Shown: positions 45,613 to 57,676, counted from the stretch's first letter. The stretch is DNA of 64,000 nucleotides from Nephrocerus scutellatus (GCA_947095585.1 OX352762.1:116900930-116964929), one strand, 5' to 3'. A program made the numbers and translations. The notes: generated by a model from the letters alone, not told the origin.

Positions 45613-46990
45613 TATATAATTGAAACGACTACAACAGCACATCAGTGACAACAGTATTATACCTTTGGAACAATATGGATTTGTCAAAGGCAAGTCTACC
45701 ATTCATCGAATAACGACACACATTAAATCGAAATTGAATCAAAGCCAATCAACTGGTATGATTCTATGTGATATTGAGAAAGCTTTTGACTCCGTCTGGC
45801 ACTCAGGTTTAATTTCGAAGATGATCGATTACAATTTTCCAATATATCTAAGTAGAATTTGCAATTCTTTTCTACGCTATCGGTCATTTGCTGTAACTGC
45901 AGAAGGCAAAAAATCAAGTTCTCGCGTCATTCCCATTGGCATTCCTCAAGGGGTCGTACTGAGCCCAGTTCTGTAAAATATTTTTATGTCTGATATGCCC
46001 GTATTGCAAAGCTGTCACAGGGCGCTATTTGCAGATGACACAGCATTCTATACCTCCTCAAGATTTCGGGCACCAACAGTAACGTCATTACGAGAAGCAA
46101 TGTTAACATACTCGGATTACTTTACTAAATGGAAAGTAAAACTTAATATTTTAAAAACGAAGGCCATTTTTTTTTACTCGAAGACGAACACGTGAAATTC
46201 CTCCGAGACCTCTCAGGATCGTAAACAGTTCAATTAACTGGGAAAATCACGTAAAATATTTAGGCATTATATTAGATAAAAAAATTTTAATCAACATATA
46301 CAATAGACAATTGAAAAAACTAACAAATGCATTAAAATTTTGTACAGTATAATAAGCTGGCATTCTAAGCTAAGTATAAATAACAAACTTATGTTATTTA
46401 AAGTAATTTTGAGGCCAGTAATAAGTTATGGCTCGCCAATAATTATAAACTCTGCCAAAACTCACATCAAAAAATTACAAGTACAACAAAATAAAATCCT
46501 TAGAATGTGTCAAAATAGTCCTTATTTTGCTTCAACCGAAGATATTCATTTAAATACGAATATTGAAAGAATATTAGTGTACATAAATAAACTTTCTGAA
46601 AGATTTTTCCAAAAACTTGAAAGTTTGTAAAATTTTAAAATATAATATCATTATAATTATTATTACTATTATTATTATTATTTTTATTATTATTATTATA
46701 TGTTAATAATATATACTTGCTACATATTATATACATAAACCTGTAGCTTAAGAATTATATTATGTTCTTGTTTTTGTGTTTGGTTAGTTGTTTTTTCTTT
46801 TTTTTCTTCTCAATTTTTGAAATTAAATTTAATCGTTTGATGTGAAGAAATAACATCATTATTTTATTAAATATATTATTCCTTAATTAAAAAATTTAAA
46901 CATAGTTGTAATAGCATATAGCTAAGTCTCTATGTAAATCTCTAATTATGTAAACGCAATAATTTACTCTCAATAAAGAATTATGATATA
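45613..46990 (+). mobile_element. Jockey-clade (F/Doc-like) LINE, 5'-truncated
   Basis: Plus strand: LEQYGFVKGKSTIHRITTHI (45660-45720), GMILCDIEKAFDSVWHSGLI (45755-45815), PIGIPQGVVLSPVL (45935-45974), a stop, then ALFADDTAFYTSSRF with intact FADD (46023-46070), KWKVKLNILKTKAIFF, a decayed thumb, and a C-terminal VILRPVISYGSPI, LQVQQNKILRMCQNSPYF, TNIERILVYINKLSERFF ending at TAA 46628-46630. The 3' untranslated tail is AT-rich with ATT repeats. The reverse transcriptase boxes are largely intact, with few disabling changes, so this is a relatively young copy. Confidence 0.85.
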
Positions 46991-46994
46991 TATA

Positions 46995-47065
46995 AATTCG
47001 AGAAATTCTATCGGATACATTTTTTTGACAAATGCAGTATTAAAACCTATTCGATATCCAAAAAG
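46995..47065. repeat. Right-hand remnant of the interrupted repeat
   Basis: AAATTCTATCGGATACATTT, TTTTGACAAATGCAGTATTA and AACCTATTCGATAT match 45340-45410. Confidence 0.6.
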
Positions 47066-47084
47066 AGCGAGATAGTGCGGGTTG

Positions 47085-47990
47085 TGTTACTTCTATTACG
47101 TAGAAGAAGAGTTGCATGACGAGCTGTCCCCAGGACAACTCTGTAAGATCCATTGCATTAAACGCACTTCACGCTACCCCCGCTTATCTTTAGGGTTGAA
47201 TGTTGGCCAAACTCCAGTTAAGCCGTGGTATCTACTTGCATTATTCAGGTACGTTACTGCAGTATCTCCAGTTAGCACCCCTATTGCCCAAAGCAATGAT
47301 ATAGATTGGATGCGTTTGTCCGTTGCCCTTCTAGCAATATAATAGATCACGGAAACGAATCCGATAAATGGCCCAGTGCAGTCCAAATGCAAGAATGCCT
47401 CAGGTGGTATAAGTTCACTCTCTAGTGAGGGTTCGGATAAAATTCTCCCGAAATTAAGTCATTTGCAATAGAGACTGACCGAGTGATATGGTTCATAGTA
47501 AGTTCAAGAATGACGTTATCGATCCTTGATACTCCAGAAGCATCCAGGAGTTTTTTATTTGACACATGATGTATATAATTGGAATGTTCGCTTCTATACA
47601 TATTAATACACGCTCCAAGGCATTTCCTCTCGAGAACGCGGAGTTTTTCATATATGAAGGACTGATGTTTCACAGGCATACGTCAAAATGTGTCTTACGA
47701 ACGCTTGGTAACTATGGATCTTCACCTTTCCGCAGTGCGTAACGTCGATGTGGTTTTGTTTGAATCCAAATTGGTTCCGTGGTATGATCTCGTTTTCGTC
47801 GCACACGTTCCAAACTGACATGCTAATAACCACTTTCAAAACTTTCGCGATATTAGGCAAGGGATTAATTGGCCTATAGTTCATCAGGATCAGAAGGATC
47901 TCTCTTTTTTTATTATTGGAAAAATCTTCAAAGTTTTCCAACAAAGTAATGACTAGTGAGCATGTTATTAAGAACTACGCAGTATTTCCG
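47085..47990 (-). mobile_element. Jockey-clade LINE with internal deletion
   Basis: Minus strand: a reverse transcriptase finger block NYRPINPLPNIAKVLKVVIS and ENEIIPRNQFGFKQNH (47880-47750), then a jump directly to a C-terminal block FVRHILTYACETSVLH, KLRVLERKCLGACINMYRSE and HVSNKKLLDASGVSRIDNVI (47690-47500). The palm with the catalytic Asp box is missing, so an internal deletion of several hundred bases has occurred. 47400-47090 continues as the C-terminal tail (HLDCTGPFIGFVSVIYYIAR). Confidence 0.75.
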
Positions 47991-47999
47991 TATGATACA

Positions 48000-48065
48000 C
48001 AGCAAGAATGGTCACGAGAAGCTAAGCAATACTGGACTAGATAACAGTCTATTGTGCGCAATATT
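48000..48065 (+). mobile_element. SINE 3' end fragment
   Basis: GGTCACGAGAAGCTAAGCAA, TACTGGACT and an AATATTATTATTG end resemble the last 60 bases of the SINE family. Short and diverged. Confidence 0.45.
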
Positions 48066-49610
48066 ATTATTGTAGTGTGTTGTGCTTCAGAATTGTCACG
48101 TGAACAGGTAATTTTTTTTTAATTTGTATATATATGTATATTTATCTTGCAGCGGTCGTAACTTATTACGTTTAATTATTGCACAAACCAGATCTTTAAA
48201 GAAGCAATACAATAAACACAAGGTTGCTTCTTAAAAGCAAGACGCCATTTAAAGAATAACGGTAAAACTAATTTGCACGAAGTAGAATTTATTTGAATCT
48301 TTTATGAATTCGAAATGCAAATTCGATTGAGCGCAACGCTTGAATGCATTTATCCTGTACGCGTATGACAGTGCACCTAATATAGCCAACGTATACATGT
48401 GTATGTGTGTATCTAAATATTTAAAATTGGAAAACAAAAGTTTCATCTTTTTGCCGAACAAGCCATTCGTTTTTGCCGTATTCCAACGCAGAATAATTAA
48501 ATTAACTTAACCAATGCTAACCGATAGGTTATGTAAAGTGTTATTCTCTTTTTGCCCGATACATGGTTGCTTTACATTACAGTTATTTCTATTTAAAGAA
48601 TCCTATATACGTGTGTGTGTGTGTGTGTGTTTGTATATATATACATAAATCTATACAAGTTATTATCGGCTGGATAATTAAATTAGGAAAGAAAAATGTG
48701 GCGCGAAAATACTTTTGTTTGAACTTAAAACGGAATTGAGCTGAACTTGAATTAACCACTTTGGGTTGGATAGATTTTTTTTTCGATGCAAAAACAAAAA
48801 AATAATAATATAATTCTGCGACACACATGATTGCCATTTGTTGGGTAATTGTTGCCATTTGTTGGGTAATTGGATTTTGTGATGCGAATTTAATCGAGTG
48901 ATAAAATACAAAATAAACAAAATATGTAAAAAACAAACAAGAATATAACATTTTCTCATACAATTATTATATAAAAGTTATATTATCTAATATTAAAGAA
49001 GCGGTTTTATTTTATTTATATTGTTCTCATTGAAATTACCCGTCTAATTAGGCAGACATACGATTCAAAGAACAAAGAATTTAATTTTATAACAAGAATG
49101 CTTTGAATTGCGATTTGCATAACCTTGAGTTTTATGAATGAATGAAATATTGGTCACAAGAGCAAATAAACGCACACAGACAATAGAAATTGTATCTTTG
49201 TGTGTTTGCATCTGGAGATTGGAATGCATCGACCATACTCCCCATCAGAACAATCACAGAATGTGACCAGACTTGTTGTGTTGTCAGTTGATTCGGTGGA
49301 TTTTGTTTTTTTAATTGGTACTCGTATTCAGTTTTCTGTAGTAATTAACACTTCAACTGAATGTCAACGTTAACGTGTATGGATTTTTTTATTATAATTA
49401 ATTTTTGCATTTTATGATAAAGTTGATATTTCAATTAATGATAAATAAATTAATGTATTTATGTAAGCGAAAATGCAAAGGCGGTGGAGCAATTAGGGCA
49501 TAGGAAGAATTTTAAAGATCATTACGTTGCTTACACCAGTATATGAGACAGTTGCTAAACACAAGCAATCAGCAAATGCAAATCAAAAATTCTAAAAATC
49601 AAGTAATATA
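48066..49610. other. Gene-free AT-rich stretch
   Basis: No gene recognised. (GT)n run at 48611-48631; TTGCCATTTGTTGGGTAATT repeated twice in tandem at 48830-48872. Confidence 0.4.
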
Positions 49611-49619
49611 TATTTATAT

Positions 49620-50260
49620 GGGCACTCCGCCATTCGCACCACCTTGCCCACATTATCACGGCAGAGGTGTACTATTACTTAAACCTAAGCTTAAACCTAA
49701 ACAAAGCGCCACCAATCGGATCTTATTCGCACTAAGTGGTTTACCGAGATTTTGCTAAGACGCAAATTCTGTGCAAGTTTCAGCTCAATCGGCTGTCTAG
49801 TTTTTAAGTTTATAGTGTTGTATTACAAACCAACAAGCATTCATATAGAAATACATTTGTATATATATACGTATATATATATATATATATATTTACTATA
49901 GTACTTACAAAAAGCATAGCAGCATATAGCACACAGTCATTACGATGCCGCTACATGTCGTGATGTTCGTACAGCACAGAAAGCAGCACAGCGAATAGTG
50001 CAGCACATAGCACACAGTCATTATGATGCGCGACCGTTTTTTCGTCGATTTTAGTTATTTAGTTACAAAATTGATCGACACAAAACGCCCTTTTATTTAA
50101 ACGGGATAATACACTCGTATAGCCTATGTTCACGCTGAAAGTGCATTCTAAATACTGGTAAAAGAACTTTTGATATCGGGGTAGTAGTTTCGAAGATTAC
50201 CTCCTACACACAAAACGGTAATATTGTTTTTGTTTATAATATTAGTATAGATATTTAGAT
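49620..50260. repeat. Transposon-tail-like repeats
   Basis: Contains AAGTTTCAGCTCAATCGGCT (49777), a (TA)n run (49860-49892), two copies of a GCATATAGCACACAGTCATTA-type block (49921 and 49998), and a 50080-50250 stretch with CGGGATAATACACTCGTATA and TTTATAATATTAGTATAGAT. The last is a wording frequently seen at 3' ends of insect LINEs and related non-autonomous repeats. No coding. Confidence 0.45.
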
Positions 50261-50509
50261 TTCTGTCACCTAATTACCCAATATTCGATCCGAATTCAAC
50301 ACTTGCTTTCCATGTAGAAATGTTGCTGTTTTAATATCCCCAACATTTTGGAATAATTTTTAAATAAATAAAATGAAATAAATTTTAAAGCCAACAAAAA
50401 AATGTTCAAAATGTTTCAAAAATATTGCATTTGTGTTTCTTAGGCTAAAAAAAACAGTGCGTGTAACCTTTACGCGCGGTTTAAGTGAAACTCCTTTGAT
50501 ATTTGGGGA

Positions 50510-50890
50510 CAAAAAAACTCTCAAGAGACACATAAAAGACTCACAAAGGCCTTCAAAAGACCAAGACCCAAACCCCCAAAAGAGTCATAAAAAGGCCCCA
50601 AAAAGTCCACAAAAGGCACTCAAACCCCAGAAAATACCATCAAAAAGATCTTTAAAAGACCGTTAATAAAACTCCCCAAAATACCCACAAAAAAACAAAA
50701 ATCAAAGGCGCCCTAAAAACCCCCAAAAGACCCTCAAATTACCCCTAAAATACCATCAAAAGATTCGCAAAAGACCAAAATACCGTCAAAATACCCGCGA
50801 AAGACACTCAAAAGACCACCAAAAGACTCCCAGAAAGACTCCAAAAAGACCCTCAAAGACCCTCAAAAGACCCCATAAAGACCCTCAGAA
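50510..50890. repeat. Degenerate minisatellite, CAAAAGACC-type units
   Basis: About 380 bp of imperfect 9-12-base units such as CAAAAGACCCT, CAAAAGACTC, CAAAATACCC, with strong strand asymmetry (almost only A and C with scattered G). It abuts the L2 LINE copy and could be its expanded 3' tail. Confidence 0.75.
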
Positions 50891-52330
50891 GAGCTACAAA
50901 AAGGTCATGGAATGGGCCATGTCTTGTCAAATACCAGACTAGTGTTCTTAGTGTGTGACAGTCCAGTTTGAGGGCCCTGTCCCTATGACTAATGTTGTAT
51001 TGTAGAAGCTTCTTGACTTGTCTCATTCCAGACGATGAATTCCATTCCGCTTCGATAGTAGTGTTCCCACTCTTTAGTTTCGCTATTGATTTGACATTTT
51101 GAATTGGCAATGCTGGGTTCAGGACCAGTGAAAGTTCCTTTTGCGCCTTCTCTTGCACAGAGGTCTGCTGCCTCGATCCTAATCTGCCTGAGTGTGCGGG
51201 AGACCAAATTAGTGTGATTTTGTTGTTTTTGGCCAGTTCTTTTAAGTGGCGAAAGTAGCTGCACGTTGTTTTAGAATGAAGGACTGGACCCTTTAGTGCT
51301 AGCAGTGCTGCTTCAGCTTGACTATCTGAGATCACATAGATCTTGGTTCTTCTGTAACTTCTTTCAGTACATTTTTTGGTCCGTCTGTTTGGAAGGGCAC
51401 TTTTGATGTTTTCAACTTAATTCCGTTCGGGTATTTTAATCGAAAAATTCTATTTGAAATTAGTTGTTTTTATCATTAGGTCTGATGGTTGGACAGATAC
51501 ATTTTTCAAATGGGCAGCCTGTATGTATTTTGTTCAGTTTTGAGCGTGTCGTTGATTGCTCTGTTTTTGGCCACCAAACCACAGCCGCTTATGTGATACT
51601 GGGCCTAATTATGCTTTGGAATATCCGTATGGTAATTTGCGGGTTTATTTCGCAACATGCGCTGACAGGTAAAGTAAGCTATATTAGCTTTTTTTTTGTA
51701 AGATATGATATGTGGTGGTTCCATGTCGGTTTTCTTGTCAAACACTTGGCTTCTGGCATTAATTGAAGGGTTCTGCCTTGGAATTGTAGTACTGGGAGCG
51801 TTGCTTTGTGCCTTTTGGTGAATAGGGCGCAAACTATCTTGTCAGGATTGCCGCTTAGGGCAAATTCTTTGCACCAGTCTTTGACTAGTTTGAAAGCAAA
51901 TTACGTACGATGATCTGTTATCGTGCTCTAGAATTTACTACGAACCAGTAGAAGTAGGTCACCTGGATAACTAATATTTGTTAAGCCGTTGTTTGCTAGC
52001 CCGGCGAGCAGCTGGTCTATCACTAATAGCCACAGAAGGGGCGATAGGATACCGCCTTGTAGACAGCCTCTGCTTGCCGCTTTCATCGCCGAGTGAGGCC
52101 TGAATCTTACTGCTTCTTAAATTGCTTATGACCCATCCTAGGAAAGAGGAGTCGATGAAATCTGTTAAAGTCTCTTAAAACTTTTTAATAACTTCCTCGG
52201 CAATAGTTAAGTAGCAATCATAGTGGGACTTATGGAACATGACTGCGGGCGACCTTTCATTTGCTAAAGAAAAGACAAGAACGACTAGCTGGGTTGCGCT
52301 TGGTTGGAATAGGGGCTAATTGAACAAATC
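50891..52330 (-). mobile_element. LOA-like LINE, family L2 copy in minus orientation
   Basis: Minus strand: RGCLQGGILSPLLWLLVIDQ (about 52070-52010), catalytic box changed to YPGDLLLLV (51965-51935; normally YADD), SGNPDKIVCALFTKRHKAT (51855-51800), then an internal gap, and RNase H and tail text MISDSQAEAALLALKGPVLH (51335-51276), NNKITLIWSPAHSGRLGS, DRALKLDCHTLRTLVWYLT (50990-50930). The catalytic-box change and frameshifts show it is dead. Confidence 0.8.
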
Positions 52331-52962
52331 AATCATCAATCAATTTGTAATTATAAAAAGATAAACATTAAAACCATAGAAAAGTGATAGATCAGTAAAT
52401 GGAAATTAAAACCGCGATAAATATTGTTTACCCGTTTACGTAACAATAGTAATAATAAATTAATAACATCATTAAGTTTATTCAATTGTATTTCCCTGTG
52501 CATTAAGGAGTTTCGGTTTTTCTTATTAACCAAAGAGTTATTTAAAAAAAAAAATCACAACAAACATTTCCATGAGCTGTCTGCTGCGGTTTTATTGGCT
52601 ACGTGTATTTCTTTCCGCAATAAACTCATTAATACGCGTTTGTTTGTAATTGTGATTTAACTTTTCTTTTAAAGTTTGTTTTTTTTTCTTTTCAATACAT
52701 TTATCATCTTATGGGGTTTTCTATCAAAAAAGACGTAACACAATAATTTCTTCTTGTCTTCTGCAATAAACACCTACATATATTGGTGGCTGGCTTAATA
52801 GCTGGTTAGTTGGTAAAATACACGGATTGTTGGTTTTGGTGAAAAGTAAGTAGTAACTTACGTTAGTTGCTTTACCAATAATGCATACATTGTATCTGCA
52901 ATTGTAATATATAGTGTTGCATTATCTGATGTTAATTATTATTTTATTAAATTTTGGTTACA
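52331..52962. other. Gene-free AT-rich stretch
   Basis: No feature recognised. Confidence 0.4.
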
Positions 52963-52967
52963 CCATC

Positions 52968-53195
52968 TGCTATGTACTGAGCCACTGTACATAAACTGTA
53001 CTCATCGTTGATCGTGTCTCGCTGCTACATTTATGCAGAATTACATACACATGACCTAGACTTGATCTTTGGTATTTTTCAAATAGTAGAGTCAGTCGAT
53101 GTAAAACTCTCAATTTATTATGACTGATAATAAATATAGATTTAGAAACAAAAGGCGTTTATTTTCATTCAATTATATTAATCCAGAATATAATA
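52968..53195 (+). repeat. 5' LTR of a gypsy-type retrotransposon
   Basis: Begins TGCTATGTACTGAGCCACTG and ends ATCCAGAATATAATA. About 228 bp. Preceded by CCATC (52963-52967), which also follows the 3' LTR. Contains an AATAAATA signal and ends just before TTGGCGAAGAGGATGGGATA, a primer-binding-site-like sequence. Confidence 0.85.
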
Positions 53196-53660
53196 TTGGC
53201 GAAGAGGATGGGATAATCCAGCAGCAGAGTTTCGACCAGCTGCAAACTGCACTATCGTCAAATAATGTGCTCGTTGCCTATGATGAGCATCTTCCACTAC
53301 TGCTTGTGTGCGGTGCCTCTTCGTATGGCATCGGAGTTGTGTTGTCACACAGGGTGAGTAACACTGTTAATTCCGAAAGGCCCATCGCTTTTTATTCTAG
53401 GACACTCACCACTACGGAACGCCGATACGCTCAGATCGATAAGGAACCCTTGTCGATCATTGCCGGTGTAAAAATATTTCACCATTTCCTGTATGGCCGA
53501 AATTTTACCATAGTGACAGATCACAAGCCCCTTTTGGGGTTGTTTAACTCTGACAAATCAACACCTTGCGTAAGCGTAAGCGCGTACCAATTTTAAATAA
53601 TTCACCGCCCAGGGAAGGAAAATGGAAATACGGATGGCCTCAATCGATAACCAAATTCGA
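53196..53660 (+). pseudogene. Gypsy-type pol relic: end of reverse transcriptase/RNase H
   Basis: Starting almost directly after the 5' LTR, the frame encodes the RNase H part of a Ty3/gypsy polyprotein: FDQLQTALSSNNVLVAYDEH, VCGASSYGIGVVLSHR, RPIAFYSRTLTTTERRYAQI, FHHFLYGRNFTIVTDHKPLL. The conserved TDHKPL and YSRTL blocks are plain. The usual first RNase H Asp (in D-A-S) is replaced by G in CGASSYG. Gag, protease and the reverse transcriptase palm are absent, showing a large internal deletion next to the LTR. Confidence 0.88.
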
Positions 53661-54829
53661 TTGCTCCGGCCGCTGAAGAGAAGGAGGTGATGATGATAGA
53701 CATAATACAACGTTCAGTTGTAATGGCGAATGATATTGCCACGTCTACGAAGAAGGATCCGGTTCTTTCTCGTGTCCTTTCTTAGTGCCTCAGAGGATGG
53801 CCCGATAGAGTCGAAGATCAATTCAAACCATTCTAGAAACGTCGGGCCGAATTAAGCTGTATTAAAGACTGCATATTATCGGGACAACGCACAATAATAC
53901 CATCGTGCTATCGTCAATCAATATTGGTCTCATTGCACACCGCACATCCAGGAATTTTGCGTATAAAGAGTATGGCGAAAAGTTACGTATTGTGGCCAAA
54001 CATAGACGACGACATTGAAAAGATTGTTCGATCATGCAAACCGTGTCAGGAAAACCGTCCCGAGAATACTCAAGCACCCATTCAATTTTTGGCAGAAGTT
54101 AAGAGACCATGGTGTAGAGTCCATATTGACTTTGCAGTGCCATTCCAATGCAAGGTATTCTTTCTGGTTGATTCCTTCTCCAAATGGTTGGAGGTGCAAA
54201 AAGTGTCAAGCACATCAACATATTGTGCACTCAGCGTACTTCGTTCGATCTTCGCTGCTCACGGCATTCCAGAAATTATTGTGAGTGATAATGGCACAGC
54301 ATTTACTTTAGCAGACTTCAAGATGTTCTGCGAAAATAACGCAATTCAAGAAAAACTAATTGCTCCATTCCAGCAGAGCGAAACGGTACATGAGACAAAG
54401 GACTACCTAAAGAAGGAGCCAACGGGTGACATCCAGAAGCGTTTGTCGATATTCTTATTCCACCATCACGCAACACCGTCAACGAGTACTGGGAAGATTC
54501 CGGCTGAGCTTCTGTTCAACCGCCGAATTGGTACATATTTTGACAGACTGCATCCAGATACAATACGAATGATCATGAAGAAAGTCACTACGAACGATCT
54601 ATAACCTCGCGAATTATCATGCACCGTCACATTGATCAATTGAGATCTCGCAATAACGATCCAATGGCCATTGGAAATTCCTCAACTTCTAAGGATGTTT
54701 CAGAATTGCCGGCTTATGTTTCAGTTGCGTCAGATGTTCTTGTTAGTCCAATACCGAATGTTACAGATGTTGTTCGCCAATCAGAGATATTAAAATCACG
54801 AACAACTGTTCCATCGTAGGGTGGAGGAA
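53661..54829 (+). pseudogene. Gypsy-type integrase relic
   Basis: Integrase with an HH-CC zinc-binding region (HTAHPGILRIK ... CKPCQE, 53935-54050), core with HIDFAVPF (54120-54145, first catalytic Asp), VSDNGTAFT (54283-54310, second Asp) and a GNAE-equivalent region read as FQQSETVHETKDY, in which the third catalytic Glu position is unclear. TGKIPAELLFNRRIGTYFDR follows near 54490-54550. Frame is open from 53924 to 54604 but broken upstream (stop region near 53600-53870). A polypurine tract AGGGTGGAGGAA lies at 54818-54829, directly before the 3' LTR. Confidence 0.88.
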
Positions 54830-54948
54830 TGTTATGTACTGAGCCACTGTACATAATCATGTACATCGTTACGACTGATAATAAATATTGTTATTAGAAA
54901 ATAAAAGCCGTTTATTTTAATTCAATTATATTAATCCAGAATATAATA
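54830..54948 (+). repeat. 3' LTR, internally shorter than the 5' LTR
   Basis: TGTTATGTACTGAGCCACTG ... ATCCAGAATATAATA, 119 bp against 228 bp for the 5' LTR. The missing part corresponds to about 109 bp in the middle of the 5' LTR. Followed by CCATC (54949-54953), completing a 5-bp target duplication. Confidence 0.85.
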
Positions 54949-54953
54949 CCATC

Positions 54954-56460
54954 TATATATATAAAAAAAATACTTTGTGTTTTGTTGAATTTTAAAATGC
55001 CAACAAAATCAGTAAACTGTCTTTTTCAACCAAAGACCCTACGTGACAACTGACAACATCAGAAAAACTAATGCATCATTACGATGGAAATATATTTTGT
55101 GGCTCATTAGTTAGGTAATGCATATATAAAATGAGATTACTACTAAATTTGTATACCACTTTTTTTACAAATACATAGTGTGGTTTTAAACTGCACTGAA
55201 CACAGACTGACAGATTGCATTCTGTTTCTCGATGCAGGTTCAGCATATTGAGACTGTGTCTTTTGAGAAAAGACCTACTAGCCGTCTAATGCATTCCTTA
55301 TTCGTAGAAGGGATTAGTAAGAGTTAATGGGCAAATATAAATATTCGAGAGCAAGGTGTACTGGCATGTTGAAAAACGAAAGAATATAAAAGAGGACAAT
55401 CAGTTAAGGCATCTTTAAATGCATTAAAAACGCACATCTGTCACATATTCACACTTTTTATATTAAAATTTTCTTTTTCTTGCATTCCTTATATCGAATG
55501 TGGAATATACGAGTACAAAAGTAAATAGCTCTACCTTTCCGCATTATTGAATTCACGGAATGTTCTGCGGAGGCCATCGTCATTAGAGCTTTGTGAAAAA
55601 ACTTTGATTAAGTTATTAATTAGATGATGAGTGTAATACAGAAGCAACTCAATTCGGTAACGCCGATGTGTTAATCATCATGTAAGGTTGGAAATAATTT
55701 TTTTAACAAGGTAATTGTAATATTGTAGTACATGAATATAATAATTGAGTTTTTCCCCCGCTAATAATTCATTGCGACTGTATTCAGAATGGAATATTGC
55801 GTGCATAACACATTGCAGCTGAAAACAAAGGTTTATTAACACTAAATAAAAAACTTTGAAACTATAAGTATATTTGTATATACTCATCAGTAAAGTAAAT
55901 TAAGAATTTCAGGAAAAATCAGCAGTCGCAAGCTATAAGGCCGGAGGTAGTTTCAAAATATTCGATAATTATCTTTGGAAATTTTTTATTACGAACAATG
56001 TTATAGATGTAGAGTGGATGGCAAAGCAACAGGTTTCCTCTAACACACCATTGGAATGATGAATGTCAGTTTAATCAGTGAAGCGAAAATTCATGTTTAA
56101 AGTTGTTCGAAGGTATATGCAATACAACTTACAAACAAACGAACGACGAACAAGCCATTAAATAAAAATTAGAAAAAAATGAGTGTATACATAAAAATAT
56201 TGAAAAAAAAAATTGATATTACATTTTCGCAAACGCAACTCTTTTGTCGATCTATATCAAATACCTAGTTGCGCTCTAAAAATCATCAGCAGCATCTAAT
56301 TACAGTGGCCGGCCAATTCGCTTTTTGAAAAAGAATGCCAATAATTCTTAGATATGCAATAAAGAATATTTAAGATAAGTGAATGTTAATAAACTTTAAA
56401 GTATGACTTAAAATTGTTGCAACTTTTTCTCTCTCTATCAATTAGAATTGATAAATTAAC
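54954..56460. other. Gene-free AT-rich stretch
   Basis: The first bases, with the preceding TC, read TCTATATATATAAAAAAAAT, resembling the 5' end of the Helitron-like element at 36187; a matching 3' end was not found. Otherwise nothing recognised. Confidence 0.35.
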
Positions 56461-56464
56461 AATA

Positions 56465-57060
56465 ACCTTTGTGTAAGGTCAAAAAAGGCACTATAGAGTA
56501 TTCCAGTGAGGTTAAATATCTTGGGGTTATCCTTGATAACCTGTGGGCCTGTAGACGCCTCTACGGCAGAACTTGGGGTCTTAATCCTAAAATGATATAT
56601 TGGATGTATACCATGATGGTGAGACCAATTATCACGTATGCGGCCATCATATGGTAGCCGAAACTTCTTGAACGGACAACAGTAATTAAGCAGTAATGGT
56701 GCTCGAGTATTGGACAATAAAGTTCTGGTCTGGTACACAGACGGATCGAAGATAGATTCTGGAGTGGGAGCTGGAGTTTTCGGACCCAACACCAAGGTCT
56801 CAATACCAATGGGTAAGTGTCCCACTGTTTTCCAAGTGGAACTCCATGCCATTGAGGTCTGCGCTAGGATAAAACTTAGGCGCTACGATTTATATATTTT
56901 CAGATAGTCAGGCATGACTGAGAGCGATATCGTCCAGCATAATGGACTCTAAATCAGTTAAATGCTATTACGATGCACTGCAATCCCTGGCAGGGCTCAA
57001 CAGGGTAAAACTGGCAACAAAGATGCAGATGAACTACCCATGGCTGGTTCAGATGGTCGA
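56465..57060 (+). mobile_element. LOA/I-like LINE fragment, family L1 copy 2
   Basis: YSSEVKYLGVILDN thumb (56500-56545), a deletion relative to copy 1, RLYGRTWGLNPKMIYWMYTM and VRPIITYAAIIW (56550-56657), then RNase H VWYTDGSKIDSGVGAGVFGP and KCPTVFQVELHAIEVCAR (56728-56870). Copy 1 (2010-3360) has the same text in the same order. Ends near 57050 where a different LINE begins. Confidence 0.8.
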
Positions 57061-57084
57061 TGTATTGTGGTATATCTTCATAGC

Positions 57085-57676
57085 ATTATGATGTTTTAAA
57101 TGTGCTGAGCTTGTGCCTCTTTTCAAAAAAGGTAATCGCAGAAACTCAAGTTATTACAGACCTATTTCAATCCATTTAGTAGTTTTTGAGAAACTACTAA
57201 AATTTTTAATGGTATAAAAATATAATTATCTGTCAAGCAATCAGTTTGGTTTTAGATCTCTTAAATCGACCGAAAATGCTATCCTTAAAGTTAGTAGCCA
57301 ATTGTTTGAGGGTTCTAACAAGGAAAAAAAATCAATGGCTCTCCTCATAGATATTTCAAAATTTGATATAGTTGCGGATCACGATTTACTGTTAACTAAA
57401 CTGTATAACTCAGGTTTGAGGGGCACAGTTAATGATTGGTTTCGAGCACACCTAAAGATAGAAAACAAGTTGTAAAGATCGACGGAAAATTCAGCAGCAG
57501 CACTTAACTTAAAATGGTGTTAGTCAAGGCTCTGTTCTTAGTCCTAAGTTATTTTTGAGTTAAACTTATTCTTTCCTGAGTTTGAATTTTAAGGGTAAGG
57601 CTACTGCATATGCTGATGACATCGTTTTGGTCTACCAATGTTCATTGACTTTCGAGTGCGTTGCTAGAATTCACGA
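57085..57676 (+). mobile_element. LINE reverse transcriptase fragment, CR1/jockey-like
   Basis: LVPLFKKGNRRNSSYYRPIS (57110-57170), NQFGFRSLKSTENAILKVSS (57240-57300), MALLIDISKFDIVADHDLLL (57335-57395), NGVSQGSVLSPKLFLS (57513-57560) and ATAYADDIVLVYQCS with intact YADD (57602-57647). Frameshifts and stops are few but present. It is cut by an RTE fragment at 57677 and may resume at 57945-58080. Confidence 0.78.

Noticed and set aside
50433..50666. A 77-codon Lys/Pro-rich open frame
   Set aside because: It reads through the CAAAAGACC minisatellite; the composition is dictated by the repeat.
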